Assembly (NCBI GenBank): GCA_002435545.1
Contig: DJNB01000055.1
Location: forward strand, 1-8,717
DNA length: 8,717 bases
Source: Lachnoclostridium sp. UBA6475
GTDB lineage: Bacteria > Bacillota > Clostridia > Lachnospirales > Lachnospiraceae
Reading direction: 5' to 3'
The translations under genes were made by a program, and so were the position numbers. The notes beneath the pieces were generated by a model, which saw only the letters and a list, made by a program, of their open reading frames with translations, searched no databases and was not told where the DNA came from. Each line of letters starts with the position of its first letter. Positions within the stretch are counted from its first letter, which is position 1. Of this stretch, positions 5,630 to 8,717 are shown piece by piece.

Positions 5630-6124
5630 CTACAACTCGTGGTAATACGGGCAAATATCCTCGTAAGACCCGTCTTTCATCCGGAAGCCGCCCGGAATAA
5701 CCCCCAGCTGCACAAATCCAAGACGCTCGTACAGATGCCTTGCGTGTACATTTGAAGCCACGACCGCATTGAACTGCAATACTTTATAGCCAAAATGCGG
5801 CGCCTGCTTCAGGCAGTCCTGCACCAGTTTCTCCCCGATGTGAAGTCCGCGGCTTGCTTTTGCGACCGCGTAACTGGCATTGCAGATGTGTCCGCAGCGC
5901 CCCACATTGTTCGGATGCAGTATGTACAGTCCAAGGATTTCGCCTGTCGCCGTATCTTCTGCCACGGCACTGTACGTCTGGCTTCCAAAAAATTCTTTTC
6001 CGGTTTCTTCCAATAAATTTTCTTCCTGTGGAAAGGCGATCCCGTCCTCCACGACTTCATTCCAAATGCGGATCATGTCCGGAAGATCCGCTTGTGTATA
6101 GGCTCTTACCTGAATTTCACTCAT
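5630..6124 (-). CDS. GNAT family N-acetyltransferase
   Basis: The 164-residue protein spans a complete single GNAT fold and would transfer acetyl from acetyl-CoA to an amine. The N-terminal strand and helix read VRAYTQADLPDMIRIWNEV, the usual GNAT opening. The acetyl-CoA loop is at residues 92-97, RGLHIG. It departs from the usual R-x-x-G-x-G/A by having His at the first loop glycine, followed by EKLVQDCL. NVHARHLYERLGF (125-137) is the typical motif B with its LYE-x-LGF ending, and GGFRMKDGSYED (145-156) resembles the C-terminus of the phosphinothricin-acetyltransferase-like subgroup. The substrate cannot be told. The start overlaps the end of the MFS gene by 8 bases (ATGAGTGA), with an AAAGGAG site at 6134-6140, so translation is probably coupled. 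It is likely the last gene of the 8621-5630 string. No terminator is seen after it. Confidence 0.92.
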   Translation of the reverse strand: MSEIQVRAYTQADLPDMIRIWNEVVEDGIAFPQEENLLEETGKEFFGSQTYSAVAEDTATGEILGLYILHPNNVGRCGHICNASYAVAKASRGLHIGEKLVQDCLKQAPHFGYKVLQFNAVVASNVHARHLYERLGFVQLGVIPGGFRMKDGSYEDICPYYHEL

Positions 6125-7307
6125 ATTGTTTTTCTCCTTTTTGCAGGGCAGCTAATCCGGCCAATAGTAAAATTGGAAATACGATTGCCGCCAAGATTCC
6201 CATTTTCAGATTGTTGTCAAACAAACTTGACACCATACCGGTTACCGTCGGGCCGCCGGAGCAGCCGACATCGCCTGCCAGCGCCAGAAAAGCAAATAAC
6301 GCCGTCCCTCCCCGCCGGATTGCGGCAGAGGCTTTGCTGAATGTGCCCGGCCAGAGGATTCCCACGGAAAAACCGCAGGCCGCACAGCCCAATAAATTGA
6401 CCGCGGCATTTGGCACAAAGACGATGCAGAGGTACGAAAGCACGCACAGCACACAGCTTCCTGCCATGAAGCGGTTGAGATCCCATTTTTCTCCGTATTT
6501 TCCATATAAGAGGCGCGAAGTTCCCATTAAAATGGCAAACGACATCGGGCCGGCGAGATCGCCGATCGTCTTTGTCACGCCCAGTCCTTTTTCCGCGAAA
6601 AGCGACGCCCACTGGCTGACCGCCTGCTCGGACGCGCCCGCGCAGAGCATCATTATCATAAGGATCCAGAATATTTTCTGCCGGAATAATTCTTTTACTG
6701 GCATTCCTTCCTCGTTTTCTTCGTGAAGCGAATAGATCGGTGCGCCCGCAAACAGCACTAAGTTTGCAAGCGGAAGTACCGCCCATAAAATTGTAAGAAT
6801 TTTCCAATTGTATATGCCGACCGCCGCAAAAAACGCCGTCGAAAGCAGGACAACGCCGACGTGTCCCCAGCAGTAAAAGGAGTGCAGGAGACTCATCGCC
6901 TTTTCTTTATTGTCGGTCGGACAAGCTTCGACGATCGGACTGATAAGCACTTCGATCAAGCCTCCGCCGACGGCATAAATCATGACGGCGATCAGGATTC
7001 CGACAAACGGATCGGGCAGCATTTCCGGCAGTATTGTAAGCAGCACAAATCCTGCCGCCGCACAGATATGCGCCAGGATGACTGACGCGCGGTATCCGAT
7101 CTTGTCCACGAACCCGGCTGACAAAAGGTCGATCACCAGCTGGATCAGGAAATTCAGCGTGATCAGCAGCGTGATTTTCGCCATCGGGATATCGTAGGTC
7201 TGCTGAAATGTTACAAATAATAATGGTACAAAATTATTGACAACCGCCTGCACCATATAGGCGATAAAACAGGCGGTCATGGTTCTCTGGTAGTTTGGGG
7301 ACTGCAT
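6117..7307 (-). CDS. Major facilitator superfamily transporter
   Basis: The 396-residue protein has two halves of six predicted membrane helices joined by a hydrophilic loop at about 192-210 (SLHEENEEGMPVKELFRQK). GFVDKIGYR (65-73), after helix 2, is the MFS motif A region in the G-x-x-x-D-x-x-G-x-R form. LHSFYCWGHVG (141-151) and the EQAVSQWASLF segment (227-237) resemble the fucose/glucose proton-symporter (FHS, FucP-like) branch, so a sugar or related small solute is a reasonable guess but unproven. The ATG at 7307 has an AAAGGAA-type site about seven bases upstream. It lies 21 bases after the ATPase gene and overlaps the GNAT gene, so all three are probably co-transcribed. Length and both halves are normal, with no sign of breakage. 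Confidence 0.92.
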   Translation of the reverse strand: MQSPNYQRTMTACFIAYMVQAVVNNFVPLLFVTFQQTYDIPMAKITLLITLNFLIQLVIDLLSAGFVDKIGYRASVILAHICAAAGFVLLTILPEMLPDPFVGILIAVMIYAVGGGLIEVLISPIVEACPTDNKEKAMSLLHSFYCWGHVGVVLLSTAFFAAVGIYNWKILTILWAVLPLANLVLFAGAPIYSLHEENEEGMPVKELFRQKIFWILMIMMLCAGASEQAVSQWASLFAEKGLGVTKTIGDLAGPMSFAILMGTSRLLYGKYGEKWDLNRFMAGSCVLCVLSYLCIVFVPNAAVNLLGCAACGFSVGILWPGTFSKASAAIRRGGTALFAFLALAGDVGCSGGPTVTGMVSSLFDNNLKMGILAAIVFPILLLAGLAALQKGEKQYE

Positions 7308-7328
7308 GATTTTTCCTTTCCTCTCATA

Positions 7329-8621
7329 TTAATCTTTCAAACAAGCTATCGGGATGACCTTAACGCCGTCTTCACGCGTATATGCCATATTTCCCCCTGT
7401 GATCACAAGCAGCAGATCCGGTTCCCGGAGAGGAACCTGTCTTTCCTTTTCGTTGTGTCTGCGTACCAGCTCCCTTATCGTCAACAAATGTCTGGCTCCT
7501 TCTTCAATCTCGGCACTGCCAAGTTTAAATTCGATGAGAGCATACCTGCCGTCTCCGATGTGCAGTACCGCATCTGCTTCCAGGTCGTATCTGTCATGAT
7601 AATAGGATACTTTTCCGTCCAACGCCTGTGAATATATTTTCAAATCCCGAATACATAAACATTCAAAAAGGAAACCAAATGTTTTTAAATCTTTTTCCAG
7701 ATACTCCGGTGTAAGTCCGAGTGCCGCAACCGCTATCGAAGGATCGATAAACCCTCTTTTCTGTCCCGCCCGGATTGTCGTCGCCGAACGGATCGCCGGA
7801 CACCACGCCTCAATATCTTCAATTACAAACAATCTCTCCAAAGCCGTGAGATAGGCATTAAAGGTTGACTGTGAAATGCCTTCTGCATTTGCGCTCACAT
7901 CTTTATAAATAATACTTTTTTTCGCCAATGTTGAGATGTTGCGTGCATAGGATTTCAAAATAAGTTCCGCCAGCACCGGATTTCTGGACACTCCGTCAAC
8001 GGTTGATATATCCGATTCACACACATTTCGCAAATAATCTCTGGCAACGATCAATTTGGCGGCATCGCTCTTTTTTCTCAAAGAAGATGGCCAGCCTCCT
8101 CTGCACGCCGCAAATATCAGATCTTCCACTTTCATCTCTGACATAATCCCGTCGATGTCCTGCGCCGGATCGTCAAATAATTCTTTTAAAGATATTTTAC
8201 CATTTGATTCACGGGATTCAAACAAACTCATCGTATACATTTTCAATCTAGATATCCTGCCTGTCCCCGTATGATGAATCTGCTTATCATCTACGGACGT
8301 GGATCCCGTCAGGATAAACAGACCTTCTTCCTGTCTGTCATCCACCGCTGTGCGGACTGCATCCCACAGCACAGGAGCTTCCTGCCATTCATCAATAAGC
8401 CGTGGATTTTCTCCTTTTAACAGCAGTGAGGGTTTTGTTGCTGCGGTCATCAAATATCCTTCCCGCATATCCGGATCCTGCATTCTCAATATACTCTTTG
8501 CCTGTTCTCTCGCCGTCGTCGTCTTGCCGCACCACTTTGGCCCCACGATCAGCGTTGCTCCAAAAGCCTCCAGCCGGAGTTTCAGTTCTCTATCCACAAT
8601 TCGATTCAAATATTCTTTCAT
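7329..8621 (-). CDS. AAA-type ATPase with DUF4143-like C-terminal domain
   Basis: The 430-residue protein has a Walker A motif GPKWCGKTT (27-35), a Walker B-like LIDEWQEAP (75-83) and the ILTGSTS strand (103-109), typical of the AAA ATPases that carry DUF4143. GRISRLKMYTMSLFES (121-136) is the usual arginine-bearing segment after it. Residues about 180-300 are a helical, winged-helix-like middle. The C-terminal part has E348, D350 and EFK (364-366), a PD-(D/E)XK nuclease-like arrangement common in DUF4143; activity is unproven. I chose ATG 8621 because an AAGGGGA ribosome site (8629-8635) lies 7 bases upstream. The TTG at 8627 leaves only one base and is rejected. It is first in a string with an MFS transporter and a GNAT enzyme. 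Biological role is unknown. Confidence 0.9.
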   Translation of the reverse strand: MKEYLNRIVDRELKLRLEAFGATLIVGPKWCGKTTTAREQAKSILRMQDPDMREGYLMTAATKPSLLLKGENPRLIDEWQEAPVLWDAVRTAVDDRQEEGLFILTGSTSVDDKQIHHTGTGRISRLKMYTMSLFESRESNGKISLKELFDDPAQDIDGIMSEMKVEDLIFAACRGGWPSSLRKKSDAAKLIVARDYLRNVCESDISTVDGVSRNPVLAELILKSYARNISTLAKKSIIYKDVSANAEGISQSTFNAYLTALERLFVIEDIEAWCPAIRSATTIRAGQKRGFIDPSIAVAALGLTPEYLEKDLKTFGFLFECLCIRDLKIYSQALDGKVSYYHDRYDLEADAVLHIGDGRYALIEFKLGSAEIEEGARHLLTIRELVRRHNEKERQVPLREPDLLLVITGGNMAYTREDGVKVIPIACLKD

Positions 8622-8660
8622 AGTCAAATCCCCTTGTTTTTTAAAGTTTATTTATTTAAA

Positions 8661-8689
8661 AGAATACACCAAATTTCGTTGTTTGTCAA
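8661..8689 (-). promoter_or_regulatory. Promoter of the ATPase-MFS-GNAT string
   Basis: On the minus strand, TTGACA (8684-8689) and TATTCT (8661-8666) are separated by 17 bases, about 40 bases before the ATG at 8621. A small inverted repeat, GTTG/CAAC (8678-8690), overlaps the -35 box and could be part of an operator, but its arms are only four bases. The A/T-rich leader follows. I see no gene in 8690-8717. Confidence 0.8.
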
Positions 8690-8717
8690 CTGTTATTACG
8701 TGTTTTTGAGGTGTTTC

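Noticed and set aside
5440..5700. Open frame in the thrS leader region on the plus strand
   Set aside because: The sequence is explained by the T-box RNA and promoter on the other strand, and no ribosome site supports it.
5854..6726. 290-codon open frame on the plus strand across the GNAT and MFS genes
   Set aside because: It runs antisense over two genes with clear family motifs, and its own translation shows no domain.
8622..8627. TTG start for the ATPase two codons upstream of the ATG
   Set aside because: The AAGGGGA ribosome site (8629-8635) is 7 bases from the ATG at 8621 but only one base from the TTG.

Overview
The window looks like chromosome from a low-to-moderate GC Firmicute, most likely an anaerobic Clostridia/Lachnospiraceae-type gut bacterium. 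The reasons are a T-box riboswitch in front of thrS, strong AGGAGG-type ribosome binding sites, near-consensus sigma-A promoters with 17-base spacers, and a secreted leucine-rich-repeat protein of the kind common in clostridia. This placement is inferred from gene content, not from a marker gene. No tRNA, rRNA, insertion sequence, phage gene or CRISPR array is visible.

Layout from left to right. Positions 1-1860 (minus) hold the N-terminal 620 codons of a secreted leucine-rich-repeat protein; its C-terminus lies beyond the left edge. Positions 1861-1987 hold two back-to-back promoters whose -35 boxes overlap, one driving the LRR gene leftward and one driving a DUF2752 membrane protein (1988-2428) rightward. 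The DUF2752 gene converges on a minus-strand gene string with only 46 bases between the stops. That string is, in transcription order, thrS (5246-3288), then two paralogous DUF4190-like membrane proteins (3269-2877 and 2858-2475), with 18-base gaps. It is preceded by a consensus promoter (5584-5612) and a roughly 280-base T-box leader with a recognisable Stem I, an ACU threonine specifier, Stem III, the T-box sequence and a terminator stem.

Further right, again on the minus strand, is a second tight string: an AAA-type ATPase with a DUF4143-like C-terminal domain (8621-7329), a 12-helix MFS transporter (7307-6117) and a GNAT acetyltransferase (6124-5630) that overlaps the transporter by 8 bases. 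It has its own near-consensus promoter (8661-8689). No terminator is visible between the GNAT gene and the thrS promoter 17 bases later, so some readthrough into the thrS leader is possible.

How they work together. thrS supplies threonyl-tRNA, and its leader senses uncharged tRNA-Thr. Because the two DUF4190 genes follow so closely, they probably share that control. The ATPase, transporter and acetyltransferase are probably one transcript, but their joint role and substrates cannot be told from sequence. The LRR protein is probably a surface or secreted binding protein. The less ordinary parts are the tRNA-controlled thrS/DUF4190 string facing a DUF2752 gene, the shared divergent promoter, and the repeat structure of the LRR protein. 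I see no clear undescribed defence or mobile system.
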